From NCBI RefSeq assembly GCF_001017575.1, contig NZ_CP011372.1, forward strand, positions 620,001 to 684,000: a stretch of 64,000 nt of DNA. The letters are read 5' to 3'. Shown here piece after piece: positions 20,808 through 31,057 of this stretch (positions are counted from its first letter, which is position 1; every line of letters starts with the position of its first letter). The DNA comes from Campylobacter lari (lineage in GTDB: Bacteria; Campylobacterota; Campylobacteria; Campylobacterales; Campylobacteraceae). Below the pieces are notes generated by a model. It made no database searches. It was not told the DNA's origin and saw nothing but the letters and a program-made list of their open reading frames with translations. The position numbers were made by a program, and so were the translations under genes.

Positions 20808-21862
20808 TTAAAATTAACTCCTATAGCTTGACTAATATGATTAAAACCATCTTGTTTTAAAAGCTCAATTAAACCTTGATTGATATTTTTAACAATGCTT
20901 GGCCCTTTAAAAATCATAGCTGTATAAATTTGAACCAAACTAGCCCCGTTTTTAATGCGCTCATAAGCAAGTTCAGCACTATCTATGCCTCCACTTGCTA
21001 TTAAAATAGTATCTTGATAAATTTCTTTAGCCACTTCTTTAAAAAATGTCGCACTTTTTTTAGTGATTAATTTACCGCTAATTCCACCAAAAGTTCTTGT
21101 ATTATCAATCAAAGAATAATCTATACTAGTATTTGCCATGATAATACCATCAGCTTTTGCACTAATAGCACTTTTGCAAAGTGAAATTGCACTGTCTATA
21201 TTCATATCTGGAGCAATTTTTAAAATCACAGGTTTATTTGTGATTTCTTTTGCTTGGTTAAATAAAGTACTTACAAATTCTTCACTTTGTAAATCTCTTA
21301 AATTTTTGGTATTTGGAGAGGATATATTAATCACAAATAAATCACACAAATCTTTAAACTCTTTTAATAAAATAATATAATCATTAATAGCTTCTTCATT
21401 TGGTGTGATTTTGTTTTTGCCTATATTTGCTACTAAAGGTATGCTAAATGGATAGACTTTTTTTACTTCTTTTGCGATAGCATCTTTACCTTTATTATTA
21501 AAACCCATAGCATTTTGAATACTTTCTTGCTCAACAAGTCTAAAAAGTCTAGGTTTTTCATTACCATTTTGAGGTTTTGGGGTGAAAGTTCCATATTCTA
21601 AAAAGCCAAAACCTAAAGCACTTAGTGGTCTTATCATTGTGGCATTTTTATCAAAGCCACCTGCTAAGCCCACAGGGTTATAAAAATTTAGATTAAAAAT
21701 TTCTTGATTTAAAAATTCATCATTTACTACGCAATCTTTTGCAAAAAAACTAAGCCCCCCGGGAAATATACAATCTAGTGTTCGCATGCTAAATTCAGCC
21801 AAAGCATGAGCATTTTCTGGATCTAATTTATATATTAAAGGTTTTAAGCTTTCATAGGTCAT
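20804..21862 (-). CDS. pyrD: Dihydroorotate dehydrogenase (quinone), class 2
   Basis: Membrane-associated flavoenzyme of pyrimidine synthesis that passes electrons to quinone. The N-terminal amphipathic extension (KPLIYKLDPENAHALAEF) typical of class 2 enzymes is present, followed by NPVGLAGGFDKNA, the catalytic-region NISSPNTKNLR and the FMN-phosphate motif IASGGIDSAE. An upstream ATG at 21889 opens the same frame, but ATG 21862 has AAGGAAAAAT directly before it and gives the standard start MTYESLKPLIYKLD and 352 residues. It lies downstream of msbA. Confidence 0.94.
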   Translation of the reverse strand: MTYESLKPLIYKLDPENAHALAEFSMRTLDCIFPGGLSFFAKDCVVNDEFLNQEIFNLNFYNPVGLAGGFDKNATMIRPLSALGFGFLEYGTFTPKPQNGNEKPRLFRLVEQESIQNAMGFNNKGKDAIAKEVKKVYPFSIPLVANIGKNKITPNEEAINDYIILLKEFKDLCDLFVINISSPNTKNLRDLQSEEFVSTLFNQAKEITNKPVILKIAPDMNIDSAISLCKSAISAKADGIIMANTSIDYSLIDNTRTFGGISGKLITKKSATFFKEVAKEIYQDTILIASGGIDSAELAYERIKNGASLVQIYTAMIFKGPSIVKNINQGLIELLKQDGFNHISQAIGVNFK

Positions 21863-21913
21863 ATTTTTCCTTATTTTATAAAATAGCATATTGTACTAAA
21901 AAAATGATAATTC

Positions 21914-23677
21914 TTAGTTTTCATTTTCTTTATCTTTGTCAGTTTTTTGTACTTTTTGTTTTAATTTTTGATAAATTTCACAATGTTGCATTAAATAAGC
22001 ATCATTTCCTATAGAAGCTATTTTTCCTTTATCAAGTACAGCAATTTTATCAGCATTTTCTATAGTGCTAAGTCTATGAGCGATGATGAGTATCAAACGA
22101 TCCTTTTTTAAGCTCTCTATAGTTTTTACTATGGCTTTTTCACTTTCATTATCAAGTGCTGAGGTTGCTTCATCAAAAATTAAAATTTGAGGATTTTTAT
22201 ATAAAGCCCTTGCTATAGCAATGCGTTGTTTTTGTCCACCTGAGAGATTTTTTCCATGTTCTTTTAATTCAGTATGAATACCGCCAAGCTCTTGAACAAA
22301 ATCATAAGCATTAGCTTGTTTTAAAACCTCTATTACACGTGCTTCATCGTATTCTTTAGCATAAGCTATATTTTGAGCTATAGTGTCATTAAATATATAA
22401 ATATTTTGAGTTACCAAAGAGATATTCTCTCTTAAGCTAACAATATCAAAAGAACTAATATCTTTTTGATTGATTAAAATTGCACCACTATCTTTTTCAA
22501 AAAAATACATTAAAAGATTAATAATAGAAGATTTTCCTCCGCCACTTGATCCAACTAAGGCTAGAATTTCTCCTTTGTTAAAAGAAAAATTTGCACCTTT
22601 TAATACCATTTTATCTTTTTGATAGCTTAAAGAGACATTTTTAAAATGGATATTTTGGATATTTTCTGTAAGTTTTTCATCGCCACCTTTAATTTGTGGT
22701 TCTAAATCAGTTAGATAAAAAGTTCTTTCACTTGCTGCTACTGCATTTTGTAATCTTGTGTAAAGTGAAGAAAGTCTTTTAATAGGAGTATAAGCCATAA
22801 ATAAAGCTGTAGTAAAGCTAAAAAAAGAACCTATGCTTAAACTTCCATCGATTACTTCTTTACCACCCACTATAATTACTATTGCAAAACCAATTGAACC
22901 CATAGATTCCATTAAAGGGCTACTTAAAGCTTCAATTCTAATGCCTTTTAAAGAAAGCTTGCAAACTTCGCTATTAGTTTGGCTGAATTTTTGCATTTCA
23001 TTTTTACTTGCATTAGAAGCTTTGATAAGTTCTATATTAGAAAAAATTTCACTCAATCTTGAAGTAAGATCAGAATTTTTTTCTTGGGTATTGCGTCCTA
23101 TTTTTTTGATTTTCTTAGCAAAAATAGCAAGAGGGTAAATTGCTAAAGGTAAAATAACTAAAGCAAAAAAAGCAAGTTTTGGACTTTGATAAATTACAAC
23201 ACTTAAAAGTCCAATGGCAGTTAAACTTTCTCTTAAAATTTCAGGTATGATAGTAGAAACTATATTTTGTAAAGCTCCAATATCAGAAGTGCACCTGCTG
23301 ATTAATTCTCCACTTCTGTATTTATGAAAAAAGCTCATATCTAAGCGCAAAAGATTACCAAGAACTAATTCTCTTAATCTTCTTAAAATATCTGTCCCAA
23401 CATAAGATATATAATAAACTTGCATATAAGCGCCAAGATTTTTTAAAGCATAAATTAAAACAACAAGTAAAGGCATATAGTAAAGCAAATCAACATTTTT
23501 TTCTATAAAAATTTTATTTAAAATAGGCTCTATGATGTATGCACTAGCTGCTGTTCCACCACTAGTTAAAAGCATACCTATAATAGCTAAAACAAAATAA
23601 AACCAATAATCTTTATAATAAGGCTTAAAGCGAGTAAATACCTCTTTAAGCTTCATTTCTTTGTAATTTTTATCCAT
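21914..23677 (-). CDS. msbA: Lipid A/LOS-core flippase-type ABC transporter MsbA
   Basis: A half-transporter with an N-terminal six-helix membrane domain (about residues 20-310) fused to an ATPase. Walker A is GSSGGGKSS (about 373-382), the signature LSGGQKQR (about 475-482), Walker [13 protein letters not shown] (about 494-505), with an H-loop in IIAHRLST. In Gram-negative bacteria MsbA flips lipid A-core across the inner membrane. The frame extends upstream to 23698, but ATG 23677 has GGGAGAAA at good spacing and overlaps cysS by 8 bases. The C-terminal tail after the ATPase is rich in Lys and Glu. Confidence 0.88.
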   Translation of the reverse strand: MDKNYKEMKLKEVFTRFKPYYKDYWFYFVLAIIGMLLTSGGTAASAYIIEPILNKIFIEKNVDLLYYMPLLVVLIYALKNLGAYMQVYYISYVGTDILRRLRELVLGNLLRLDMSFFHKYRSGELISRCTSDIGALQNIVSTIIPEILRESLTAIGLLSVVIYQSPKLAFFALVILPLAIYPLAIFAKKIKKIGRNTQEKNSDLTSRLSEIFSNIELIKASNASKNEMQKFSQTNSEVCKLSLKGIRIEALSSPLMESMGSIGFAIVIIVGGKEVIDGSLSIGSFFSFTTALFMAYTPIKRLSSLYTRLQNAVAASERTFYLTDLEPQIKGGDEKLTENIQNIHFKNVSLSYQKDKMVLKGANFSFNKGEILALVGSSGGGKSSIINLLMYFFEKDSGAILINQKDISSFDIVSLRENISLVTQNIYIFNDTIAQNIAYAKEYDEARVIEVLKQANAYDFVQELGGIHTELKEHGKNLSGGQKQRIAIARALYKNPQILIFDEATSALDNESEKAIVKTIESLKKDRLILIIAHRLSTIENADKIAVLDKGKIASIGNDAYLMQHCEIYQKLKQKVQKTDKDKENEN

Positions 23678-25052
23678 TTTTCTCCCATACCACACCATTT
23701 GGTGTATCCATTAAAAGAATATTCTCTTTAGCTAAATCATCACGAATTTGATCTGCTAAGGCATAGTTTTTTTCTTGCTTTGCCTTGTTGCGTAGAGCGA
23801 TTTTTTCTTCTATTTCTTGACATTTTTTTTCACTAATGCCAAATTGAAAATATTTTATGGTATCTATAAAGCCTATACCAAAAATAAAAGCAAGTTCTTT
23901 TAAGGTTTTTTCTAATTGTATTTTATAAGTTTTATCTTTTGGGTTTTGATCTAAGTAAATATTACTTTCATTGATAAACTCATCAAGTAAAGCTAAGGCT
24001 TTAGAGGCATTTAAATCATCATTTAAAACTTCTAAGATATTTTTAGCTACTTCACTTTCTATGGTAGTTTTTTCATCTATAAAAGCATTTATGTTTAAGC
24101 GTTTTTTTAAGCGGTAAAATTTATCAAGCCTTTTTTTAGCAGCTTGTAAGTCTTCCAAAGCATAGTTAAAATGTGCTCTATAATGTACGCTTAAAAGATA
24201 AAATCTCAAAACCTCTCCACTAAAAAGTTTTAAAGAATCTTTTAGAAAAAAGCTATTTCCCAAGCTTTTGCTCATTTTTTCACCATTAATTTGTACAAAG
24301 CCATTATGCAACCAAAAATTAGCCAACTCATGATTATTTTTACAACGACACTGGCAAGCTTCGTTTTCATGATGAGGAAAAAGCAAATCTATACCCCCTG
24401 CATGAATATCAAGTTTATCTTTAAAAATACTTTCTATCATCACAACGCATTCTGTGTGCCAACCTGGTCTTCCTTTGCCAAAATTTGCAGGATAAAATTT
24501 TTCATCAAATTTCCATAAAACAAAATCGCTATCATTTTTTTTAGTAACGCTTTCTTCTAAGCGTGATTGATTATCTTCTAAATTTCTTTTAGAGATATAA
24601 AAGTATTTATCATCTTTGCTAGTATCAAAATAAATTCCATCTTCAAGTTTATAAGCTAGGTTTAATTCTAAAAGTTTTTCTATATATATAATCATTTGCT
24701 CAATATAAGCTGTAGCCTTTGGTTTAAAATTAGGTTCTAAGATATTAAGTGCTTGCATATCTTCTTCGTATCTTTTAATATAAAAATTTGTAATTTCTTC
24801 TAAACTTTTGCCACTTTCTTGCATTTTTTTTAAGATTTTATCATCAATATCAGTGTAATTTTTAGCAAAAACTACTTCATAATCATTTGCTAGTAAAACT
24901 CTTCTTAAAAAATCAAAACATACACTACTTCTTGCATGTCCTAAATGTGCATCATCATATACAGTAGGCCCGCATAAATAAATATTTGCTTTTTTTGCCT
25001 CATGTGGGATAAATTCGCATTTTTTCTTTAAAACACTATCAAAAAAAACCAT
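23670..25052 (-). CDS. cysS: Cysteinyl-tRNA synthetase
   Basis: Class I synthetase. The zinc-binding Cys27 lies in CGPTVYDDAHLGHARS, which includes the HIGH-type HLGH (36-39). HAGGIDLLFPHHENEACQ carries the other zinc ligands and the KMSKS loop is at about 259-263. 460 residues is normal. It starts one base from the murJ stop and overlaps msbA by 8 bases at its end, so murJ-cysS-msbA read as one unit. Confidence 0.95.
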   Translation of the reverse strand: MVFFDSVLKKKCEFIPHEAKKANIYLCGPTVYDDAHLGHARSSVCFDFLRRVLLANDYEVVFAKNYTDIDDKILKKMQESGKSLEEITNFYIKRYEEDMQALNILEPNFKPKATAYIEQMIIYIEKLLELNLAYKLEDGIYFDTSKDDKYFYISKRNLEDNQSRLEESVTKKNDSDFVLWKFDEKFYPANFGKGRPGWHTECVVMIESIFKDKLDIHAGGIDLLFPHHENEACQCRCKNNHELANFWLHNGFVQINGEKMSKSLGNSFFLKDSLKLFSGEVLRFYLLSVHYRAHFNYALEDLQAAKKRLDKFYRLKKRLNINAFIDEKTTIESEVAKNILEVLNDDLNASKALALLDEFINESNIYLDQNPKDKTYKIQLEKTLKELAFIFGIGFIDTIKYFQFGISEKKCQEIEEKIALRNKAKQEKNYALADQIRDDLAKENILLMDTPNGVVWEKNG

Positions 25053-26506
25053 TAAAATAAACCTTTAAAAAAATGATAAATTCCAATTAAAAATTGTATT
25101 AAAATATCTTTAATTTCAAATAAGCCTAAAGCAAATAAACTTAAAAATACTATGCTAATAAGCCAAAATTTAACCCTAAAAATACCCCAAAGATTTTTAA
25201 AACCAAATTCTTTAATATTAGCATACAATAAATAAAAAGCACTAATAGATGAAGCCAGTGCAATACCCAAGCTCTTATAGGCTTCTTCTTTGATGAGTAA
25301 AATAATCACTATGCTAAAAAATGCTGATATAAAAAGTGTTTTAAAGGCTATTATAGCGGCTATTTTTTGTTTAAATTTAGCATAAAGCCACAAAGAGAAA
25401 AGTTTTTGCAAACCAAAAGGTAAAAGTCCTAAAAGATAAGCTTGTAATAAAAATGCAGTGATTTTTGTATCTTCTTGATTAAAATTTCCTCTTTGAAATA
25501 AAAACTCCACAATTTCTTTAGCTAAGATAATCCCAACTATACTAGCTAAAATCAAAAGCACACTTAAATACTCAAAAGCTTTTTGCATAAAAGCTAAGGC
25601 TTTTTGTTCTTCATTTGCTTTTAAATGTCTTAGTATTTTTGGAAAACTTACTTGACTTAGTGCGATTGCAAAAAGAGCTAAAGGAAGCTGAAAAACCCTA
25701 TTAGAATAATACAAATACGAAATGCTTCCAGCCATTAAAAAACTAGCTATAGTGGTATCTAATAAAGAACTAATTTGATTTGCTGAAGAGCCTAAAAGTC
25801 CATGGGTAAAAGTAGAGTGGAATTTATCTAAACTAGTCTTTGTTTTTTTAAGTTTTATGCTTAAATACATACTTTTTAAAATTCTAGTGTTTTTTAAAGC
25901 AAAAATATGCCATATAAGTTGAGCTAGACCACTTAAAACAGTCGCATACGAAAAATAATACAAAGCTTCTAAAGGTTTATCTTGAGTGACAAAAAATCCG
26001 GCAATCACGACAAAAAGATTAAAAAATGAAGCAGAAAAAGAAGTGATGAAAAAATTTTGTTTATAATTTAACAAAGAGCCTAAAAAAGTTACTAAAAAAA
26101 TAAAAAATAAATACCAAAAATTAATAGAAACTAAAGGTGCAGCTAGGATAATTGTTTCTTTATTAAAACCAAAGGCAAAAATCTTTGTAAAAAATTCAGC
26201 AAAAAAACTCACTAAAACACAAGTTAAAAAAACGATAATGCTAAATTGCAATAAGACATTTATGCAAAAAGCACCTTTTTTACTTGCTTTTAAAAAACTT
26301 GGTAAAAAGGCTTGTCCAAAGGCTCCTTCAGCGAAAATTCTTCTAAAAAAAGCAGGCATTTTTAAAGCTACAAAGAAAATATCACTATAAATTCCAGCCC
26401 CTAAGTACAAGGCTAAAACAATATCTCTTAAAACACCCATAATTCTAGAAAATAAAATTCCTAAGGCATTGATGATGAAATTTTTAAAAACAATATTTTT
26501 TTTCAT
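25052..26506 (-). CDS. murJ: Lipid II flippase MurJ (MviN)
   Basis: A 484-residue polytopic membrane protein of the MOP superfamily, with about 13-14 hydrophobic helices. The N-terminal GILFSRIMGVLRDIVLALYLG and the RRIFAEGAFGQAFLPSF segment (about 54-70) hold the conserved arginines and charged residues of MurJ. It moves lipid II to the periplasm for peptidoglycan polymerisation. The gene starts a co-directional run murJ-cysS-msbA-pyrD-M16-dapA-fabL. It is divergent from the fapA-like gene, with a long inverted repeat in the 125-bp gap. Confidence 0.93.
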   Translation of the reverse strand: MKKNIVFKNFIINALGILFSRIMGVLRDIVLALYLGAGIYSDIFFVALKMPAFFRRIFAEGAFGQAFLPSFLKASKKGAFCINVLLQFSIIVFLTCVLVSFFAEFFTKIFAFGFNKETIILAAPLVSINFWYLFFIFLVTFLGSLLNYKQNFFITSFSASFFNLFVVIAGFFVTQDKPLEALYYFSYATVLSGLAQLIWHIFALKNTRILKSMYLSIKLKKTKTSLDKFHSTFTHGLLGSSANQISSLLDTTIASFLMAGSISYLYYSNRVFQLPLALFAIALSQVSFPKILRHLKANEEQKALAFMQKAFEYLSVLLILASIVGIILAKEIVEFLFQRGNFNQEDTKITAFLLQAYLLGLLPFGLQKLFSLWLYAKFKQKIAAIIAFKTLFISAFFSIVIILLIKEEAYKSLGIALASSISAFYLLYANIKEFGFKNLWGIFRVKFWLISIVFLSLFALGLFEIKDILIQFLIGIYHFFKGLF

Positions 26507-26571
26507 TAATTTTCATTCTTTAAACATTAGTTTGAGTATTATAAAATTTTTTAATAGCAATAATTTTAACT

Positions 26572-26606
26572 AAATTTTGATTTTATTTTTGCTAAAATCA
26601 AAATTT
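26572..26606. promoter_or_regulatory. 14-bp perfect inverted repeat between murJ and the fapA-like gene
   Basis: AAATTTTGATTTTA (26572-26585) and its exact reverse complement TAAAATCAAAATTT (26593-26606) flank a 7-base spacer TTTTTGC. The right arm begins directly after GC and contains TAAAAT, which could act as the -10 box of the rightward fapA-like gene (GCTAAAAT). The element lies in a divergent promoter region where no terminator is expected, so it may be an operator or shape a leader RNA. The arms are AT-rich, which raises the chance of coincidence. Confidence 0.55.
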
Positions 26607-26631
26607 TATATACAATAAGGAAGCTTAAGCT

Positions 26632-28488
26632 ATGGAAGAAAAGAAAATTTTATATACTAAAGACCCTTATAAAGAGCTTTTGATATTTGCTTCTGAAAAT
26701 AAATGTGAAGTCGATGAACTTGATTTTAGATTGTTAAGTTTTAGCACTTCTTATACTTATGATAATCAAGAATGGATAAAAGTTAATGAAAAAGAATTAA
26801 AAATTTTTGAAGAAGATGAAAAATTTTTAATTCATGATTTAAATATAGAACAAGAATATAAAATAGAAATTTATTTTAAAAAATTTACACGCTCTCCAGC
26901 TTTTGAGATTAGTTTGCATGTTAATGAACTTTGCACTTTATTAAAAGCTAGTGTTAGAGCTAGTGAAGCTATTGCTTTTCATGATAAATTAGCACTAGAG
27001 CTTTTGGAAGCTATTTATAAAGCGATGATAAAAGAAAAATATTTGCTTGGATTTAGAATTTTTGATTTTAAAAAGCAAATTATTGATTTTAATACTAAAG
27101 TTAAAGAAAAGCAAAAATTTGATTTTGAAGTTGAATTTGAAGTATGTAAGGGAGTTAATCCACAAGAGCCTACAAATGAAGAAATTCAATATCATTATCT
27201 AGAAAATTTAAAAAAACACAATGATGTGATGAATAGAAACTATGTAGCACCTATAGGAAAAGATGAGGTGGCTATTGAGAGGATTAAACCAAAAGAGGGT
27301 AGTGATGGTAAAGATTTAAGATTTAAAATTTTAAAAGCCCTCCCGCCAAAAACAAACAAAGAAAAAGTTATTTGTTCGGATAATTTTGAAGTTAAAGAAG
27401 ATGATGAAAGTATAAAATATATTGCCAAAAAAGATGGATTTATTATCCAAAAAAAATCTATTTATGAGATAGAAAATTATTTAGAATTTAACAAGGTTGA
27501 TTTTAAAAGCACGGGTTCTATTTGGGCGGGTTTTGATAAGCAAGTTATTATCGTGATTAAAAATACAAATAGTTTAGAGGATGCAATAGGCCCTAGAATT
27601 ACCGTTGAAGCACAAGAGTTAGAGGTTGTGGGCAATATGGCTCAAGATTCTGTTTTAAGAGGTAAAAAAGTAATTCTTAAAGGCAATATGCACCATAAAA
27701 GTACTATTATAGGGCAAAAGGTTGAGGTTAATATCTTAAGAGGGTATTGTGAAGCTGAGGAAGTTTTTGCTGAAACTTTAGAAAATGGCTCTATTAAGGC
27801 TAAAAAAGTAAATATTAAAAAGGCTGTGGGTGGGGAGATTATCGCGGATGAAATTTACATACAAGAGCTTGGTGGTAATTGTTTATGCAGTGCTAAAAGT
27901 TTAATCCGCGTTGAAAAAATTCAAGGAAGTGGTAATAAACTTGTAATTCAAGATCTCAAAGCTTTTGATAGAGAAAAAAGTGGAGAGGAAATACTCTTGC
28001 ATATTGAAGAGTTAAAAAAAGAGCAAGAAAATTTAGCCAAAGAAATTGAAGAGACTAAGCATACTATCCATGTGAGTAAAGATTCTGTGAGAATTTTACA
28101 GCAAAAGGCAAAAGAATTAATGAATGCAAAAAGAGCTATACCACAAGCTTATAAGATTACTATTAAAGATTTTAATCAAAAGATTGAAAAATTAAATATT
28201 TTAGCTAATAAGATAGAAACTCTAAAAGAGGAAGAAAAAACAAATATAGAAAAGCTTAAAAAAATTCAAGATGAACTTTTAAAATCAAAAATTATTAATA
28301 AAAGTGGAAAATGGATGGACTTAAACGAGGTTAAATTTGTTTTATTAAATCCTAGAAAAGAGTTAAGCTATCATCCGCGTAATGATGAGGTGATTGAGTG
28401 TTTTGAGCTTGAAAAAATAGATGCTGAAGATGGAGTAAGTGTTTATGAAATTCGCTCTATTGGTAATTATAAGGAAGAAGCTAAATGA
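26632..28488 (+). CDS. FapA-family (DUF342) protein, putative flagellar assembly/polar protein
   Basis: A 618-residue cytoplasmic protein. The central part (about 190-440) has the repeated short beta strands of the FapA/DUF342 beta-helix ([18 protein letters not shown], then VILKGNM, then [30 protein letters not shown]), like polymer-forming bactofilin-like repeats. A coiled coil follows (about 450-560). Members are linked to flagellar number and polar localisation in Vibrio; the exact job in Campylobacter is not established to my knowledge. AAGGA lies 11 bases upstream of the ATG. It is first in a run with ruvA, ddl and murF and overlaps ruvA by 4 bases. Confidence 0.8.
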   Translation: MEEKKILYTKDPYKELLIFASENKCEVDELDFRLLSFSTSYTYDNQEWIKVNEKELKIFEEDEKFLIHDLNIEQEYKIEIYFKKFTRSPAFEISLHVNELCTLLKASVRASEAIAFHDKLALELLEAIYKAMIKEKYLLGFRIFDFKKQIIDFNTKVKEKQKFDFEVEFEVCKGVNPQEPTNEEIQYHYLENLKKHNDVMNRNYVAPIGKDEVAIERIKPKEGSDGKDLRFKILKALPPKTNKEKVICSDNFEVKEDDESIKYIAKKDGFIIQKKSIYEIENYLEFNKVDFKSTGSIWAGFDKQVIIVIKNTNSLEDAIGPRITVEAQELEVVGNMAQDSVLRGKKVILKGNMHHKSTIIGQKVEVNILRGYCEAEEVFAETLENGSIKAKKVNIKKAVGGEIIADEIYIQELGGNCLCSAKSLIRVEKIQGSGNKLVIQDLKAFDREKSGEEILLHIEELKKEQENLAKEIEETKHTIHVSKDSVRILQQKAKELMNAKRAIPQAYKITIKDFNQKIEKLNILANKIETLKEEEKTNIEKLKKIQDELLKSKIINKSGKWMDLNEVKFVLLNPRKELSYHPRNDEVIECFELEKIDAEDGVSVYEIRSIGNYKEEAK

Positions 28489-29036
28489 TAGTGGCGATTG
28501 AAGGAATAGTGAGTAAAAAAGATCCTACTTTTGTAATTTTGAAAACTTTAAGTGGGGTAAGTTATGGTGTTTATGTGTCGCTTTTTTGTTCAAGTAATTT
28601 TGAAAAAGGTCAAAAGGTTGAGTTTTTAATCACTCAAATTATTAAAGAAGACTCTCACAAATTATATGGATTTTTAGACATTAACGAGCAAAGAATGTTT
28701 GAATTATTAATTAAAATTAGTGGTATAGGAGCAACTACTGCTATGGCACTTTGCTCAAGCTTAGATACTAATACTTTTTATGCAGCTTTGCAAAATGGCG
28801 ATGAGAGTGTTTTTAAAAAGGTTCCTGGTATTGGTCCAAAGAGTGCAAAAAGAATTATAGCTGAGTTAAGTGATGCAAAAATCAATATAGAAAATTCCAA
28901 TCAAGATCAAGCACAAGCTTTAGCAGCCTTACTTTCACTTGGTTTTAAACAAGAAAATATTTTAAAGGTTTTAAGAACTTGTGAGAGTAAAAATACTAGT
29001 GAGCTTATTAAAGAGGCTTTGAAAAAATTAGCATAA
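28485..29036 (+). CDS. ruvA: Holliday junction branch migration protein RuvA
   Basis: RuvA binds four-way junctions and loads the RuvB motor. The N-terminal OB fold ([19 protein letters not shown]), two helix-hairpin-helix motifs ([16 protein letters not shown] and [19 protein letters not shown]) and the C-terminal helical domain that contacts RuvB (about 140-183) are all present. 183 residues is slightly short but normal for Campylobacter. The start overlaps the previous gene (ATGA), and ddl follows after 16 bases. Confidence 0.95.
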   Translation: MIVAIEGIVSKKDPTFVILKTLSGVSYGVYVSLFCSSNFEKGQKVEFLITQIIKEDSHKLYGFLDINEQRMFELLIKISGIGATTAMALCSSLDTNTFYAALQNGDESVFKKVPGIGPKSAKRIIAELSDAKINIENSNQDQAQALAALLSLGFKQENILKVLRTCESKNTSELIKEALKKLA

Positions 29037-29052
29037 TAAAAGGAAAAATATA

Positions 29053-30093
29053 ATGATATATGGTGTAATTTTTGGTGCAAATTCTTATGAGCATGAAATT
29101 AGCATTGTGAGTGCTGTGGTGTTAAAAAAAGTACTCAAAGTGCAAAAAAAATTTATATTTTGTGATAAAAATAAGGAATTTTTTCTTATAGATGAAGAAA
29201 AAATGAATGCAAAAACTTTTAGTAGTGGCGCTTATAAAAAAGAAAAAGCCTTAGTATTAAAGCAGGGTGGTTTTTTTATAAAAACTATGTTAGGTGAGAA
29301 AAAACTTGACATTGATATAGCGATAAATATTGTACATGGAAAAGATGGTGAAGATGGCAAAATAGCTGCTTTGCTTGATTTTTATGGTATAAAATACATA
29401 GGACCGCGCATAGAAGCTAGTGTTTTATCTTTTAATAAAGTTTTAACTAAACTTTATGCACAAAGCGTAGGGGTGAAAACACTTGATTATAGGGTTTTAA
29501 ATTTGCATAAAGAGCAAAATGTTTCTTTAGATTTTCCTTGTATTTTAAAGCCTGCAAGATTAGGTAGTAGCATAGGTATAAGTATAGTTAAAGATGAAAG
29601 CGAGCTTAAATATGCTAAAGATGTTGCTTTTGAATTTGATGAGGATGTTGTAGTAGAACAATTTATAAGCAATATTAAAGAATATAACTTAGCAGGTTGT
29701 ATGATAGGTGAAAAAATGGAATTTTCTATCATTGAAGAACCTAGAAAAAATGAAATTTTAGATTTTGAACAAAAATATTTAGGCTTTTCAGAAAGTTCTA
29801 AAGTGAGTGAAGCAAATATTAGCGAAGAATTAAAACAAAAACTCAGGGATAATTTTACGAGAATTTACAATCCTTTATTTAAAGGAGCTTTGATTCGCTG
29901 TGATTTTTTTGTGATAGATGATGAGGTTTATTTAAATGAGATTAATCCAAATCCAGGATCATTGGCAAATTATTTATTTGAAGATTTTACTAATATAATT
30001 AATAATTTAGCAAAAAATATAGAGTTAGAAAAGCAAATCAAGATCGATTATGCTTTTATTCACAGCATTAATGGACAAAAAGGTAAATTATAA
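29053..30093 (+). CDS. ddl: D-alanine-D-alanine ligase
   Basis: An ATP-grasp enzyme that makes the D-Ala-D-Ala dipeptide for peptidoglycan. Visible motifs are [11 protein letters not shown] at the N terminus, [13 protein letters not shown], the ATP-grasp [19 protein letters not shown] and the C-terminal [15 protein letters not shown] that binds metal and substrate. It has 346 residues. The product is used by MurF, encoded 1 kb downstream in the same run, so Ddl and MurF form a functional pair here. Confidence 0.94.
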   Translation: MIYGVIFGANSYEHEISIVSAVVLKKVLKVQKKFIFCDKNKEFFLIDEEKMNAKTFSSGAYKKEKALVLKQGGFFIKTMLGEKKLDIDIAINIVHGKDGEDGKIAALLDFYGIKYIGPRIEASVLSFNKVLTKLYAQSVGVKTLDYRVLNLHKEQNVSLDFPCILKPARLGSSIGISIVKDESELKYAKDVAFEFDEDVVVEQFISNIKEYNLAGCMIGEKMEFSIIEEPRKNEILDFEQKYLGFSESSKVSEANISEELKQKLRDNFTRIYNPLFKGALIRCDFFVIDDEVYLNEINPNPGSLANYLFEDFTNIINNLAKNIELEKQIKIDYAFIHSINGQKGKL

Positions 30094-30095
30094 TC

Positions 30096-30311
30096 ATGGC
30101 TACTTTTAGCAAAGATGAAATTTATACTGCAACTGAAGTAGTAAGAAATTTCAGCACTATGCTTGAAAAAACAAAAAAAAGTGAAAATAGCAGGGTGGTG
30201 ATAGTAAAAAATAATAAATTTGAAGCCGTGCTTTTAAGTTTTGAAGAATATGAGCGTTTAAATGAAGCTGTAATGCTTTTAGAAAAAATTTATAAAGATA
30301 AAAAAGGCTAG
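30096..30311 (+). CDS. Orphan Phd/YefM-like antitoxin-family protein
   Basis: A 71-residue protein. The pattern ATEVVRNFSTMLEKTKKSENSRVVIVKNNKFEAVLLSFEEYERL is the N-terminal DNA-binding fold of Phd/YefM antitoxins, where a helix, two strands and the VL-x-S-x-x-EY motif are typical. The usual partner toxin (RelE, Doc or YoeB type) is missing: the next gene is an alpha/beta hydrolase and the previous is ddl, with gaps of 2 bases each. It may be a stand-alone regulator or a domesticated relic; a homologue occupies the same place in C. jejuni, as I recall, which argues for a kept function. Confidence 0.7.
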   Translation: MATFSKDEIYTATEVVRNFSTMLEKTKKSENSRVVIVKNNKFEAVLLSFEEYERLNEAVMLLEKIYKDKKG

Positions 30312-30313
30312 AA

Positions 30314-31057
30314 ATGGCAAAAACTAGAGTATATTCTAATGGGTATTTTTATAATTTAAGCTATGAAATCATCAATCCAAAATGTGAAAAAACAATTCTT
30401 ATTTTACACGGTTGGGGTGCTAATAAAGAGCTTATGAAACAAGCTTTTGAAAAGCCTTTGAATGATTTTAAACAAATTTATTTAGATTTACCTGGTTTTG
30501 GAAATTCAAGCATAGATGCACCTATGGATTCTTATGCTTATGCCAAGGTTGTAGAAGACTTTTTAACTACAATTGAGCAAAAGGCAGATTATTTAATGGG
30601 GCATTCTTTTGGAGGAAAAGTTGCGACTATTATGTGTCAAAATGCTAATTTTCAAGGTTTGATTTTACTTTCTAGTGCAGGTGTGGTTTTGCCAAAAAGC
30701 TTTAAAGTGAGGTTTAAAATAGCCTTGTTTAAAATTTTAAAAAATCTTCCTTATGGGGATTTTTGGAGGAAATTTTTTATTAGCAAAGACGCTCAAGGTA
30801 TGAGCGAAGTGATGTATGAAACCTTTAAGAAGGTTGTTAATGAAAATTTAGAAAATGAGTTTCAAAAGCTTAAAAACCCTATTTTGATTTTTTGGGGTAA
30901 TGAAGATAAGGCTACGCCTTTAAAAAGTGGAGCGATTATCCACTCTTTGGCACAAAAAGGAAAATTTTTTGCATTAGATGGGGATCATTTTTTCTTTTTA
31001 AAACATGCTGATTTTATAAATGAAAAAATACATGAGGAATTTTTAAAAAATGATTAG
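30314..31057 (+). CDS. Alpha/beta hydrolase
   Basis: A 247-residue alpha/beta hydrolase. The oxyanion-side HGWGAN is at residues 32-37, the nucleophile elbow GHSFGG puts the serine at 98, an acid is likely in FWGNEDKATP, and the catalytic histidine in DGDHFFFL near the end. No signal peptide is visible. The substrate cannot be deduced; the family includes BioH-like carboxylesterases and meta-cleavage hydrolases. It sits between the antitoxin-like gene and murF and overlaps murF by 8 bases. Confidence 0.85.
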   Translation: MAKTRVYSNGYFYNLSYEIINPKCEKTILILHGWGANKELMKQAFEKPLNDFKQIYLDLPGFGNSSIDAPMDSYAYAKVVEDFLTTIEQKADYLMGHSFGGKVATIMCQNANFQGLILLSSAGVVLPKSFKVRFKIALFKILKNLPYGDFWRKFFISKDAQGMSEVMYETFKKVVNENLENEFQKLKNPILIFWGNEDKATPLKSGAIIHSLAQKGKFFALDGDHFFFLKHADFINEKIHEEFLKND

